This document shows positions 36,190 to 46,593 of a DNA stretch of 64,000 nucleotides, piece after piece. Both the position numbers and the translations under genes were made by a program. Source of the stretch: G963664935 sp963664935 (GTDB lineage: Bacteria > Pseudomonadota > Gammaproteobacteria > Methylococcales > G963664935); assembly GCA_963664935.2 (NCBI GenBank), contig CAXXSE010000007.1:930001-994000 (forward strand), given 5' to 3'. Below the pieces are notes generated by a model. It saw nothing but the letters and a program-made list of their open reading frames with translations. It had not been told where the DNA came from and did not search any database. Position 1 is the stretch's first letter. Every line of letters begins with the position of its first letter.

Positions 36190-37845
36190 TCAGCCTTCTG
36201 CTTCGATTTTTCGAGTGATATACCATTGCTGAAGAATGGAAAGAGTATTATTAACAACCCAATACAAAACAAGTCCAGAAGGAAAAAACATAAAAAAGAC
36301 CGTGAAAATAAAAGGAAACATTTTCATGACTTTTTCTTGTACAGGATCAATGGGCGCGGGATTAAGTTTTTGCTGAATCCACATGGAAACCCCCATCATT
36401 AGTGGAAGAATGAAAAAAGGGTCTTTTAACGATAAATCTTCGAGCCAAAATATGAACGGCGCCTGTCGGAGTTCCACACTCTCAAGTAACACCCAGTAAA
36501 GCGAAATAAAAACTGGTATTTGAACCAAAATTGGAAAGCACCCTCCCAGCGGATTAACCTTTTCTCTTTTATAAAGGGCCATTATTTCCTGGTTCATACG
36601 CTGTTTATCTTCTCCAAAGCGATCGCGTATCGATGTCATTTTGGGCTGAATTTTCCGCATTCTAGCCATGGAACGGTAACTGGTCTCAGAAAGCTTAAAA
36701 AACAGGAGTTTTATGACACAAGTCACACAGATTATCGCCCAACCCCAATTATTTATCAGTCCATGGAATTTACCTAATAACCAAAAAATTGGTTTGGCGA
36801 TGACTGTCAGGAATCCATAATCAACCGTTAATTCAAGTCCGGGAGAAATAACTTCCAAGTCTTGCTGTATCTTCGGACCCGAATAGAGAATTGAGCTTAA
36901 TACCTTTTGCTCACCGGGTTGAACTTCGATTGGCTTACCATACGAACCAATAACAAAACGATAATCCGAAAGCGATTTAGTGTAATAATGATTTTCCTCC
37001 TCCGTAGGTGGAATCCATGCACTCAAAAAATAATGCTGGATAATTGCACTCCAGCCCCCGCTCGCGTCTAGGCTTAAATTTTCGTCATACATATCTTCAA
37101 AATCAATTTTCTCGTATTTGTCTTCCTCGTTATAAATTACTCCGCCGGTATAGGTACGGATAAACGTTGATTCCGAGTCGTCTTCTCGATCTTTTCGTTG
37201 AAGTTGTGTGTATTGCCTGCCTTTCCAAACGAGATCTGAATTATTGACAATTCGATGTTCGACATCGATTCGGTAACTTCCAGGGTAAAAGTAAAATACT
37301 TTGGTAATTTCTATGCCATCGTCGCTACGCCAGCTTAAAGGAACACTAAGTTCTTTATCTCCCGACAATAAACGATAAGACGTCTCGTCAGTTTGAAACT
37401 GCGTATGATGATTTGGAGCCGGATAACCGCTCGTTAAAATTCCGCTTTGTGCGACGTATAAAGTAGCGGCTTCATCATTAAGCAAATTAATTGGCGTATA
37501 GATTTGTTCCTTAGATATTGGGTAATCCAGCAAATCAAGGCGGGTAATACTTCCACCAAGCGTATCGATTTCAATATTTAAAAAATCCGTTGTTACTTTT
37601 ATTTTTTGACCTTTTTCAGGCAAACTAACGACAGGTACTGGCGATTCTATTTTCGGTTTTTCAATTGGTACACCAGCCGATGCCGGTACGCCGTCTTTGA
37701 GATCGAGGGTTTCTAGAAACTCCGGCTGTTGTTTTTGAACTACCGTGATATCTGGTTTTGGCCCGTAATCTTTTTGCCATGCTTCCCAAATCATAAAAAG
37801 AATCGATCCTAGTAGAAGCATTAGTACAAATCTTAAGTTATCCAT
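36190..37845 (-). CDS. yidC: membrane protein insertase YidC
   Basis: 551 residues: N-terminal helix (RFVLMLLLGSILFMIWEAW), large periplasmic domain, then the five-helix core with WGWAIICVTCVIKLLFF, NPLGGCFPILVQIPVFISLYW and PSGLVLYWVVNNTLSILQQ. Inserts and folds inner-membrane proteins. rnpA lies 3 bp upstream, so the usual yidD gene is absent between them. Confidence 0.96.
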   Translation of the reverse strand: MDNLRFVLMLLLGSILFMIWEAWQKDYGPKPDITVVQKQQPEFLETLDLKDGVPASAGVPIEKPKIESPVPVVSLPEKGQKIKVTTDFLNIEIDTLGGSITRLDLLDYPISKEQIYTPINLLNDEAATLYVAQSGILTSGYPAPNHHTQFQTDETSYRLLSGDKELSVPLSWRSDDGIEITKVFYFYPGSYRIDVEHRIVNNSDLVWKGRQYTQLQRKDREDDSESTFIRTYTGGVIYNEEDKYEKIDFEDMYDENLSLDASGGWSAIIQHYFLSAWIPPTEEENHYYTKSLSDYRFVIGSYGKPIEVQPGEQKVLSSILYSGPKIQQDLEVISPGLELTVDYGFLTVIAKPIFWLLGKFHGLINNWGWAIICVTCVIKLLFFKLSETSYRSMARMRKIQPKMTSIRDRFGEDKQRMNQEIMALYKREKVNPLGGCFPILVQIPVFISLYWVLLESVELRQAPFIFWLEDLSLKDPFFILPLMMGVSMWIQQKLNPAPIDPVQEKVMKMFPFIFTVFFMFFPSGLVLYWVVNNTLSILQQWYITRKIEAEG

Positions 37846-37848
37846 GTT

Positions 37849-38202
37849 TTATGACTTTTTGATTCTTTCTAATTGTTTATTAACGGATTTTCTTAAATCA
37901 GACGTAGTAGCATTAGCTGCGTTAGCACTTGCCATAACAACGATATCAAAGTTCACCAATTGGTACCGATTTAATCGGAAACTCTCTCGGACTATTCGTT
38001 TTAGTACATTACGCGTTATGGATTTTCGTATCTTTTTCACGGAAATCGCAAAGCCTAAACGGGGATAGTCTAAGTGATTATTGCGAACTAAAAAAATGAA
38101 GTGTTGGCCAAATAATTTTTTCGGTTTTGAAAAAACACGTTTGAATTCCGCAGCAGTGATTAACTTGTGATGTTTACGAAAGTAAAAACGTTCAAATTTC
38201 AA
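37849..38202 (-). CDS. rnpA: RNase P protein component
   Basis: 117 residues from TTG 38202. The RNR motif (SITRNVLKRIVRESFRLN) is complete; PRLGFAISVKKIRKS precedes it. The TTG start shares bases with the rpmH stop (TTGA), giving translational coupling. Binds the P RNA for tRNA 5' processing. Confidence 0.93.
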   Translation of the reverse strand: MKFERFYFRKHHKLITAAEFKRVFSKPKKLFGQHFIFLVRNNHLDYPRLGFAISVKKIRKSITRNVLKRIVRESFRLNRYQLVNFDIVVMASANAANATTSDLRKSVNKQLERIKKS

Positions 38203-38342
38203 AAAGATGAAACTGTTAGGTGAACACGCCCTTTAGCCCGTCTGGCGTTTACCACATGCCTACCACCTTTTGTTCGCATTCTTGCCCTGAAACCATGGGT
38301 TCTAGCACGTTTTATACGACTTGGTTGAAATGTTCTTTTCAT
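38199..38342 (-). CDS. rpmH: 50S ribosomal protein L34
   Basis: 47 residues from ATG 38342: MKRTFQPSRIKRARTHGFRA, then RMRTKGGRHVVNARRAKGR. The end (VHLTVSSF) is slightly longer than the usual GRxRLTV. It overlaps rnpA by four bases. Confidence 0.93.
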   Translation of the reverse strand: MKRTFQPSRIKRARTHGFRARMRTKGGRHVVNARRAKGRVHLTVSSF

Positions 38343-38673
38343 TTATTCATCCTCAGAGCCAACCTTAAACGTGATTAGCAGTTAAACGGTTAAATGTACC
38401 CTATTTAGTATAAAAGAGTCAACGCTGTAGACGAAATACTAATCCTGTATAGTAGGTTTATCGTATCGGTTGTTTTAAAAACCTTTGCCCTTTCAGGTGG
38501 CATTATAAAAGGAGTGAATGACCGGAATTGTTCTACGAGGCTTCGTATGCACGCCGCGTATATTGGATTTATAGCTCCTGGTGCAACCAAAAAGACGGCG
38601 TTGTAATTATGCAGGGTTGGTCAATTAACATTTTTTAGATGCCTTACACTTCTGAATAAAAAGTTTTAGGAAA
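38343..38673. other. rpmH-dnaA intergenic region
   Basis: 331 bp between divergent gene blocks. It should contain the promoters for both directions. I saw no clear DnaA boxes and no gene. Confidence 0.5.
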
Positions 38674-40005
38674 ATGAGCACACTTTGGGCAAGCTGTTTA
38701 TTACAACTTGAAGGAGAAATATCGAGTCAGGACTTCAACACTTGGCTTCGACCGTTGCAAGTAATTGAGTCAAAAGAAGAGTTTCGATTACTTGCTCCGA
38801 ACAAGTTTGTTTTTGATTGGGTACGAGAAAATTATCTTTCCAGAATTCAAGAAATTATCATAGAGGAATATTCAAATCCTTCGCTATCGCTTTTGTTGGA
38901 AATCGGTTCGAAAACAAAAAAACAAAAAACCAATAAAAAATCATTATCGCAAAATTCAAAAAAGATAACTCCTAGAACTATCATCCCTAATAATCTAGAT
39001 ATTGCTTTTACGTTCGATAACTTCGTTGAAGGTAAATCAAATCAACTGGCTAAAGCAGCATCAATTCAAGTAGCTGCAAATGTAGGTAAAGTTTACAATC
39101 CACTCTTTATTTATGGTGGCGTAGGATTAGGTAAAACACATTTGATGCACGCCATCGGAAATATGATTTTGGATAAAAATAAATCGGCGAACGTATGCTT
39201 TTTAAATTCAGAAAAATTTGTCGCCGACATGGTGAAAGCGTTACAACACAATAAAATTGATGATTTTAAAAGCTACTACCGTACTGTCGATGCATTAATG
39301 ATCGACGATATACAATTCTTTGCCGGTAAAGAAAGGACTCAAGAAGAATTTTTTCATACTTTCAACACATTATTGGAGAATAAGCATCAAATAATTTTAA
39401 CTTGTGACCGTTACCCAAAAGAAGTTAAAGGCTTGGAAGAAAGATTGAAATCACGTTTCGGCTGGGGACTTACTGTAGCCATTGAGCCACCAGATCTAGA
39501 AACTAGAGTCGCTATCCTTATGAATAAAGCATTGTTATTCAATGCAAAGATACCATATGAAGTAGCGTTCTTTATCGGGAAGCGGATACGTTCGAATGTA
39601 AGAGAGTTAGAAGGTGCATTGAGACGTGTTATTGCTAATGCTGATTTTACCGGAAAACAAATAACATTGGATTTTACGAAAGAAGCACTAAAGGACTTAA
39701 TAGCGCTACAAGATAGACTCATCAGCGTAGAAAATATTCAAAGAACAGTCGCCGAATATTACAAAATAAGAGTGATAGATCTGTTATCAAGCAAACGAAC
39801 TCGTTCAATAACGCGGCCAAGACAAATGGCGATGTATTTGGCAAAAGAACTCACAAATCAGAGTTTGCCTGAAATCGGACAACAATTTGGTGGCAAGGAC
39901 CACACCACCGTACTACATGCCTGTCGAAGAGTTAAAGAGTTACTTACGAGCGACAGTCGGATTACCGAAGACCATTCAAATTTATTTCGAACATTAACAA
40001 ATTGA
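38674..40005 (+). CDS. dnaA: chromosomal replication initiator DnaA
   Basis: 443 residues. Domain I is followed by a Lys-rich linker (TKKQKTNKKSLSQNSKK). AAA+ motifs: YGGVGLGKTHLMHAIG (Walker A) and ALMIDDIQFFAGKERTQEEFF (Walker B). The C-terminal DNA-binding domain has RPRQMAMYLAKELTNQSLPE and FGGKDHTTVLHACRRV. Intact. Confidence 0.97.
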   Translation: MSTLWASCLLQLEGEISSQDFNTWLRPLQVIESKEEFRLLAPNKFVFDWVRENYLSRIQEIIIEEYSNPSLSLLLEIGSKTKKQKTNKKSLSQNSKKITPRTIIPNNLDIAFTFDNFVEGKSNQLAKAASIQVAANVGKVYNPLFIYGGVGLGKTHLMHAIGNMILDKNKSANVCFLNSEKFVADMVKALQHNKIDDFKSYYRTVDALMIDDIQFFAGKERTQEEFFHTFNTLLENKHQIILTCDRYPKEVKGLEERLKSRFGWGLTVAIEPPDLETRVAILMNKALLFNAKIPYEVAFFIGKRIRSNVRELEGALRRVIANADFTGKQITLDFTKEALKDLIALQDRLISVENIQRTVAEYYKIRVIDLLSSKRTRSITRPRQMAMYLAKELTNQSLPEIGQQFGGKDHTTVLHACRRVKELLTSDSRITEDHSNLFRTLTN

Positions 40006-40193
40006 TGTGCACAGCTTGTGAATAAATTGGGTGTTAAAGAAAAATAGAAATTTTATTAACCTCTTACCCACAAATAAATTCAAAACTATCCAAAAGGAAA
40101 AACCAATATAAAATCATGATAACAAAAAGAAAAAAAGGTAATTCACTGATATTATAAGCCTTATAATAACAAATAAATAAATAATATTTTATT
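40006..40193. other. dnaA-dnaN intergenic region, candidate oriC
   Basis: 188 bp, very AT-rich. It holds a TTATTCACA DnaA box on the minus strand (40017-40025) and a near-match TTACCCACA at 40064-40072. The second half is mostly A and T, as in DNA-unwinding elements. Only two boxes is few for an origin, so the call is tentative. Confidence 0.45.
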
Positions 40194-41300
40194 ATGAAGA
40201 TCGTCGCCCAACGCAAAGAATTTTTGGAAAGCTTACAGAAAGTTACAGGCGTTATCGAAAAGGCGCACACAATAAAAATTTTATCGAACGTTTTAATAAA
40301 AGCAGAAAGCAATACGTTAACCTTCGTAGCAACCGATTCTGATATACAAATAGTAGCGAAAACCTATGGAAATGTAGAAGAAACAGGGGAATTAACCGTT
40401 TCAGCCAGGAAACTCGTCGACATCTGCAAGTTCCTACCAGACGCTTCAGAAATCTCTCTTAGAGGATATAACGATAAACTGGAAATAAAATGTAAAGAAA
40501 GTAACTTTTTATTAAAAACCTTAGCCGCGCAAAATTTTCCAACGTTTAAAGAAATCGAAGAAGACTACGAATTTGTTGTTGAGCAAATGAATTTGAAAAA
40601 AGCGATGGACAATACAGTATTTAGTATGGGTTTACAGGATGTTAGAAAATTTCTTAATGGGATATATTTTCGAGCTGAAAAAGAAAACCTCATATTTGTA
40701 GCATCCGACGGTCATCGGCTTGCTACAAGCAAAGTGGATCTTTACGAACCAATCTTTGAAACATTAGAAACCATCCTACCTAGAAAAGCAGCATTGGAGT
40801 TACTAAGACTAATAGGTGAAAAACAAAATAAAAAAGTTAAATTTCGATTTAATAAAAAATTTTTATCAGTAGAGATAGGAAATCTAGTATTCTTGGGGAA
40901 GTTAATGGACACTAAATTTCCAAATTACAGAAATGTAATACCATCTCTTACTGAAAATGTAATTAAAATAAATACCATAAATTTAAAAGAAGCTTTGAGT
41001 AGGGTGTCTATTTTGTCGAATGAAATAAGTCGTGGTGTAGTGTTTACGATTAATAATAACGAAGTTGTTCTGGCAAGCCATAACAATGAACAAGAACAAG
41101 CAACGGAAGCAGTGCAGATTGAATACGACGGCGAATCGATGGCATTGGGTTTTAATTCTAGCTACGTATTAGACGCTTTGAAAAGGATAACGTCAGAGAA
41201 TGTTTTAATTAACATTCAACAACAAAAAAAATCGATGGTTATAGCGGCAGAGATAAAAGACGGTAATGAAAAATTCTTAATAATGCCAATGAAAATCTAA
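40194..41300 (+). CDS. dnaN: DNA polymerase III beta clamp
   Basis: 368 residues: MKIVAQRKEFLESLQKVTGV, then ILSNVLIKAESNTLTFVATD, ending KFLIMPMKI, the normal C-terminus of the sliding clamp (PMR/L or PMKI). Full-length, no lesion. Confidence 0.97.
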   Translation: MKIVAQRKEFLESLQKVTGVIEKAHTIKILSNVLIKAESNTLTFVATDSDIQIVAKTYGNVEETGELTVSARKLVDICKFLPDASEISLRGYNDKLEIKCKESNFLLKTLAAQNFPTFKEIEEDYEFVVEQMNLKKAMDNTVFSMGLQDVRKFLNGIYFRAEKENLIFVASDGHRLATSKVDLYEPIFETLETILPRKAALELLRLIGEKQNKKVKFRFNKKFLSVEIGNLVFLGKLMDTKFPNYRNVIPSLTENVIKINTINLKEALSRVSILSNEISRGVVFTINNNEVVLASHNNEQEQATEAVQIEYDGESMALGFNSSYVLDALKRITSENVLINIQQQKKSMVIAAEIKDGNEKFLIMPMKI

Positions 41301-41313
41301 AAATTAGGTGAGA

Positions 41314-42384
41314 ATGGCGCTTATTTCATTGAATATAAAAAGCGTGAGGAATATTTGTGAAGTCGCTATTAAACCAACAAACGGAATAAACTTAATTATT
41401 GGAAAAAATGGATGTGGAAAGTCCGCCTTTCTCGAAGCAATTTTTTTATTAGGAAGAGGTCGTTCGTTTAGGACACCAAATATTCGAGATACCATTAATT
41501 ATGACTCAAAGGAATTTGTAGTCAGCGGAGAGGTTAATTGCGACGATAAAAATTTTAGTCAAATAGGAATTAAAGTAGGTGGAAAAAAAATATAGATAAA
41601 AATAAATGGGGAAAGAAAAAATGATCGTACGGAGCTTGTTAAAATCTTACCGACCCAAATTATTTATCCTGGTAGTTTTAACCTCTTAGAGGAAGGACCA
41701 GTAAATAGAAGAAGGTTTTTAGATTACGGATTGTTCCACATGGAACAATTGTCGGTCGATACGTGGAAAAAATATAATAGGGCTTTAAAACAAAGAAACG
41801 CTTTTATAAAAACATCGCAAACCAATAAAGAGGATCCATGGCGTGTCGAAATAGTAAAATATGGAAATCTTTTAACAGAAAAAATAGAAAGTTATTTTAA
41901 AGAATTCGAAACATATTTTTTAGAAACGGCAGCAGGAATTTTACCTTTCAAAACATATGAATTTTGTTTTTACCAAGGTTGGCCTATGGGAAAAACTTTA
42001 AACCAAATCTTAATGGAAAATGAACAATCGGATTTAATTTTAGGATTTACGAAAAATGGACCACACCGAGCGGATTTTAAAATTAAAGTGGATGGGAAGA
42101 ATGCTAAAAGTAATTTATCGAGAGGACAAATGAAATTTCTTATTTTCGCGATAAAGATGGCTCAGGTAAAAATGGCTGATCACTTTCTATCTCAACCACA
42201 TTGTATTTTAATAGACGATTTAGCGTCGGAGCTGGATGCGGTATTCAAGGGAATTGTCATGGAATACTTAAATAAATTAGAAATTCAAATTTTTATTACG
42301 GCAACCGAGATTGGAGCGCTAGGCAAAGAGTTTAAGGATAAAAAAGTGTTTCACGTGGAACAAGGTTGTTTTTATTCCAGTTAA
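41314..42384 (+). pseudogene. recF: RecF with in-frame TAG
   Basis: From ATG 41314 (MALISLNIKSVRN) the frame carries Walker A (IIGKNGCGKSAFLEAIFLLG). At 41593 a TAG interrupts KVGGKKI*IKINGERK. The same frame resumes and gives LPTQIIYPGSFNLLEEGPVN, then FLDYGLFHMEQ, LSRGQMKFLIFAIKMAQ (signature) and LIDDLASELD (Walker B). Without the stop it would be a full RecF of about 356 residues. Readthrough, a real nonsense mutation or assembly error are possible. RecF loads RecA at gaps. Confidence 0.85.
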
Positions 42385-42398
42385 ATTAATGTTATTTA

Positions 42399-44813
42399 AT
42401 GAGTAACGAAAAAGAGAAGTACGATAGTTCAAATATAAAAGTTTTAAAGGGTTTGGATGCGGTCCGCAAACGACCAGGAATGTTTATCGGTGATACGGAC
42501 GATGGTACAGGGCTTCACCATATGGTTTTTGAGGTAGTCGATAATTCAATTGATGAAGCACTCGCTGGTTTTTGCAAAAAAATAACTGTTAAAATACATA
42601 GTGACCAAACAGTCTCTGTTTCTGATGATGGTCGAGGGATTCCGGTAGATATCCACCCAGAAGAAGGTAGATCCGCCGCCGAAGTTATCATGACCGTACT
42701 ACACGCCGGCGGAAAATTTGATGATAACGCCTATAAGGTTTCAGGTGGTTTACACGGTGTCGGTGTTTCGGTCGTTAACGCGCTTTCAGAAAAGCTTATC
42801 CTGGAAATAAAACGAGACGGAAAAGTTTATCGGCAGGAGTATGAAGATGGTAAACCGGATACGGATTTATTAATTGTAGGTGAAACAGCATATAGTGGCA
42901 CTTCAGTAGCATTCCGACCTAGTCCAAAAACATTTACTAATATCGATTTTCATTACGATATCCTTGCGAAACGCCTACGTGAACTCTCGTTCTTGAATTC
43001 CGGTGTCAAAATTTATTTGGAAGACGAGCGTTCTAATAAAAAAGATCTATTTGAATTTGAGGGAGGGATTAGAGCTTTCGTCGAGCATTTAAACAAAAAT
43101 AAAACACCTTTATTTGAAGAGGTTTTTTATTTTTCAACGACAAAGCAAGAAGTCGTTGTGGAAGCCGCTTTACAGTGGAACGATTCCTATCAGGAAAATA
43201 TCTTTTGCTTTACTAATAATATTCCCCAACGTGATGGTGGAACACATCTTTCTGGATTTCGAAGTGCTTTAACCCGGACTTTAAACCAGTACATTGACTC
43301 TCAACCGACTCTTAAAAAACAAAACGCTAACACGACGGGTGATGACGCTAGGGAAGGGTTGACGGCTGTTTTATCCGTAAAGGCGCCTGATCCAAAATTT
43401 TCTTCCCAGACTAAAGATAAATTGGTTTCATCTGACATTAAGCCTATAGTTGAATCCGCTATGAATGAAAAGCTACAAGAGTATTTAGCGGAAAACCCAT
43501 CAATAGCGAAACGTATTGTCGGTAAAATGATCGAAGCAGCTCGCGCTCGCGAGGCAGCTCGCAAAGCCCGGGAAATGACCCGAAGGAAATCCGCTTTGGA
43601 TATTGCGGGATTACCGGGAAAACTTGCCGATTGTCAAGAGAAAGATCCTGCTCTTTCGGAATTGTTTATAGTGGAAGGTGACTCGGCGGGTGGGTCGGCG
43701 AAGCAGGGGCGTGACCGGCGAACACAAGCAATACTACCGCTCAAGGGTAAAATCCTTAACGTAGAAAAAGCCCGATTTGATAAGATGCTATCCTCGGATG
43801 AGGTGGGTACTTTAATTACGGCATTAGGATGCGGGATAGGTAAAGATGAATACAACTTGGAGAAATTAAGGTATCACCGGATTATTATTATGACTGATGC
43901 CGATGTTGATGGTTCACATATACGGGCGTTGCTTTTAACCTTTTTCTATCGTCAAATGCCTGAGCTGATCGAGCACGGGTATATTTATATTGCCCAGCCA
44001 CCCCTTTATAAAATAAAAAAAGGCAAACAAGAACACTATGTGAAAGACGACCCGGCGTTAAATGATTATCTATTACAATTGGCTCTACAAAAGGCAAGCT
44101 TATTTTCCGAAGACGACAGCCCAGCAATTCAAGGCCTTGGTCTCCAAGCCCTAGCCACTGATTACCTTAGAGTCCTTAATATAATACAAAGACTGTCCCG
44201 CCGCATTCATGAGTCGATTTTAGAAGCAGTAACCCTATTACCGGGTCTTAAAGTCGGCGAATTAGAAGATGAAGAAGCAGTTGTTAACTGGTTTAAAGTA
44301 CTCGTGGAATTTGTAAATAAAAATAAAATTTTCTCCGGTTACTTATCGACTTCTATAGATTTTAACAATGGAGAATTTGTAGCAACGATAAGCAAAAAAC
44401 TCTACGGTAATACCCAGACCTTCGAGATTAGCCCCGCATTTTTCCGTTCAGCCGATTACGATCTTTTAGTGGATTTTAGAAAAAAGACCGAGGGTATTTT
44501 CAATGAGAACTCATTCATTCAAGTGGGTGACAAAAAAGTGAAAGTTTCTAGTTTCAAAGAAACTTTTGAAGTGATAATGCGCGAAGCAAAAAAGGGTCAA
44601 CATATTCAGCGTTACAAAGGATTAGGGGAAATGAATCCTGAACAACTTTGGGAAACCACTCTGGATGTCAATTCACGGAGGCTTTTACAAGTCACCATAG
44701 AAGACCTCATCGCCGCTGACCAGGTATTTACCACCTTAATGGGTGATCAAGTGGAGCCTCGACGTGAATTTATTGAAAAAAATGCGCTCGAAGTAGAAAA
44801 TCTTGATGTTTAA
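42399..44813 (+). CDS. gyrB: DNA gyrase subunit B
   Basis: 804 residues. GHKL ATPase: EVVDNSIDEALAG and DDGRGIPVDIHPEEG. TOPRIM: LFIVEGDSAGGSAKQGRDRR and MTDADVDGSHIRALLLTFF. C-terminal RYKGLGEMNPEQLWETT. Intact and 14 bp after recF. Confidence 0.97.
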   Translation: MSNEKEKYDSSNIKVLKGLDAVRKRPGMFIGDTDDGTGLHHMVFEVVDNSIDEALAGFCKKITVKIHSDQTVSVSDDGRGIPVDIHPEEGRSAAEVIMTVLHAGGKFDDNAYKVSGGLHGVGVSVVNALSEKLILEIKRDGKVYRQEYEDGKPDTDLLIVGETAYSGTSVAFRPSPKTFTNIDFHYDILAKRLRELSFLNSGVKIYLEDERSNKKDLFEFEGGIRAFVEHLNKNKTPLFEEVFYFSTTKQEVVVEAALQWNDSYQENIFCFTNNIPQRDGGTHLSGFRSALTRTLNQYIDSQPTLKKQNANTTGDDAREGLTAVLSVKAPDPKFSSQTKDKLVSSDIKPIVESAMNEKLQEYLAENPSIAKRIVGKMIEAARAREAARKAREMTRRKSALDIAGLPGKLADCQEKDPALSELFIVEGDSAGGSAKQGRDRRTQAILPLKGKILNVEKARFDKMLSSDEVGTLITALGCGIGKDEYNLEKLRYHRIIIMTDADVDGSHIRALLLTFFYRQMPELIEHGYIYIAQPPLYKIKKGKQEHYVKDDPALNDYLLQLALQKASLFSEDDSPAIQGLGLQALATDYLRVLNIIQRLSRRIHESILEAVTLLPGLKVGELEDEEAVVNWFKVLVEFVNKNKIFSGYLSTSIDFNNGEFVATISKKLYGNTQTFEISPAFFRSADYDLLVDFRKKTEGIFNENSFIQVGDKKVKVSSFKETFEVIMREAKKGQHIQRYKGLGEMNPEQLWETTLDVNSRRLLQVTIEDLIAADQVFTTLMGDQVEPRREFIEKNALEVENLDV

Positions 44814-44950
44814 GAAGTGGTCCTGAAAATAAGTTAAGACGGGAAGTACGTTGTTTCAGTAATTACCGAAAATACACTTTTTAAGCGAAAGTTTTTTAGT
44901 TCCATTAAGAACGCTGTCGTAACTAGTCCAGATTGCCTCAAAAATTCCAA

Positions 44951-45736
44951 ATGCTAACATATCCAAATATTGATCCTGTCGCGATATCTCTCGGCCCACT
45001 TAAAGTTCATTGGTATGGCCTGATGTATATTTTTGGTTTCGCGGGCGCATGGTTACTGGGTCGATATCGTGCTAAACGGTTAGACTTCAAGCTTAGCCCC
45101 GATCAAGTAGACGATATTATTTTTTATATTGCAATAGGTGTAGTCCTTGGTGGCCGCATAGGTTATACATTGTTTTATAATCTACCGTTGTTTTTAGACA
45201 ATCCAATTTCTATTTTTAAGGTTTGGGAAGGAGGAATGTCTTTTCACGGAGGCGCTGTAGGCGGGTATATTACCGCTTGGATGTACGGAAATAAAAACGG
45301 TTTTAGTTTTTTCCAGCTTTCAGACTTTTATACGCCGCTTGTACCCATTGGTTTATTCACGGGCCGAATGGGAAATTTTATAAATGGTGAGCTATGGGGT
45401 AAGATTACTGATGCACCATGGGCTATGGTTTTTCCAGGTGCAGGGGCATTACCTCGCCATCCTTCGCAATTATATGAGGCTTTTCTCGAAGGAATAGTCC
45501 TATTTTTTATCTTATCTATTTATCTTCGTAAGCCACGGCCACGTATGGCCCCAACAGGCATGGCTCTGTTGTTTTATGGGCTATTTCGTTTTGTTATAGA
45601 ATTCGTCAGGTTGCCAGATGCTCATTTGGGATATCTAGCGTTCAATTGGTTGACGATGGGGCAGATACTTACTATCCCTATGATATTAATAGGGTTTTTA
45701 CTAATATTATTTGCTTATCGAAGACAATATCACTGA
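44951..45736 (+). CDS. lgt: prolipoprotein diacylglyceryl transferase
   Basis: 261 residues from ATG 44951. Essential motif GRMGNFINGELWG with its Arg, plus GGMSFHGGAVGGYI with the His. Seven membrane helices. It adds diacylglycerol to the lipobox Cys of lipoproteins such as the TPR lipoprotein at 14573. Confidence 0.95.
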   Translation: MLTYPNIDPVAISLGPLKVHWYGLMYIFGFAGAWLLGRYRAKRLDFKLSPDQVDDIIFYIAIGVVLGGRIGYTLFYNLPLFLDNPISIFKVWEGGMSFHGGAVGGYITAWMYGNKNGFSFFQLSDFYTPLVPIGLFTGRMGNFINGELWGKITDAPWAMVFPGAGALPRHPSQLYEAFLEGIVLFFILSIYLRKPRPRMAPTGMALLFYGLFRFVIEFVRLPDAHLGYLAFNWLTMGQILTIPMILIGFLLILFAYRRQYH

Positions 45737-45753
45737 TTCATCTATCGAAGATA

Positions 45754-46593
45754 ATGAAGCAGTATCTAGATTTACTGAAGGATATTGTCGAAAATGGAAG
45801 TGACCGGGATGATCGAACCGGAACCGGCACACGATCTGTTTTTGGGCGCCAAATCCGGTTCGATCTCGGTAAGGGTTTTCCAATACTGACGACTAAGGAA
45901 GTTCATATAAAAAGTGCAATATATGAACTTCTATGGTTTTTAAAGGGCGATACGAACGTATCTTACCTTAATCGAAATGGCGTCACTATTTGGGATGAAT
46001 GGGCGGATTCTCACGGGGATCTTGGACCGATTTATGGTAGGCAGTGGATTTCTTTTCCAACACCGAATGGCCGATGGATTAATCAAATTAGCCATCTCAT
46101 CGAACAAATCAACGAAAATCCATTATCCCGGCGTCTCTTAGTTTGCGCTTGGAATCCCGGTGAATTACCCGTAGAAACCCAAACACCACAAAAAAATGTT
46201 GAAAATGGACGCATGGCTTTAGCGCCATGCCACTGCCTTTTCCAGTTTTACATCGACGGAAATAAACTATCGTGTCAGCTATACCAGCGTAGCGCGGATT
46301 ATTTTTTAGGAGTTCCGTTTAATATTGTAAGTTATAGCTTGTTTACGCATATGATCGCTCAACAATGCAATTTGGAAGTAGGAGAATTTGTTCATACTTT
46401 TGGTGACTGCCATATCTATTTAAATCATTTGACCGAAGCCATTGTTTACGAACAATTAGAACGTGATCCTAAACCCCTACCCCGCTTGGATTTATTACGA
46501 AAACCCAATTCAATATTCGACTATCAATTCGAAGATTTTCAGTTGGTCGGTTACAACCCCCATTCCGCGATTCGAGCGCCAATTTCAGTGTGA
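45754..46593 (+). CDS. thyA: thymidylate synthase
   Basis: 279 residues from ATG 45754; the longer frame to 45646 overlaps lgt and is unlikely. Catalytic Cys in ALAPCHCLFQFY, dUMP site QRSADYFLGVPFNIVSY, and ending APISV. Makes dTMP using methylene-THF. It is followed by folA in an overlapping pair. Confidence 0.96.
   Translation: MKQYLDLLKDIVENGSDRDDRTGTGTRSVFGRQIRFDLGKGFPILTTKEVHIKSAIYELLWFLKGDTNVSYLNRNGVTIWDEWADSHGDLGPIYGRQWISFPTPNGRWINQISHLIEQINENPLSRRLLVCAWNPGELPVETQTPQKNVENGRMALAPCHCLFQFYIDGNKLSCQLYQRSADYFLGVPFNIVSYSLFTHMIAQQCNLEVGEFVHTFGDCHIYLNHLTEAIVYEQLERDPKPLPRLDLLRKPNSIFDYQFEDFQLVGYNPHSAIRAPISV

Noticed and set aside
38405..38590. DnaA boxes between rpmH and dnaA
   Set aside because: No sequence close to TTATCCACA was found there, so this gap is not called oriC.
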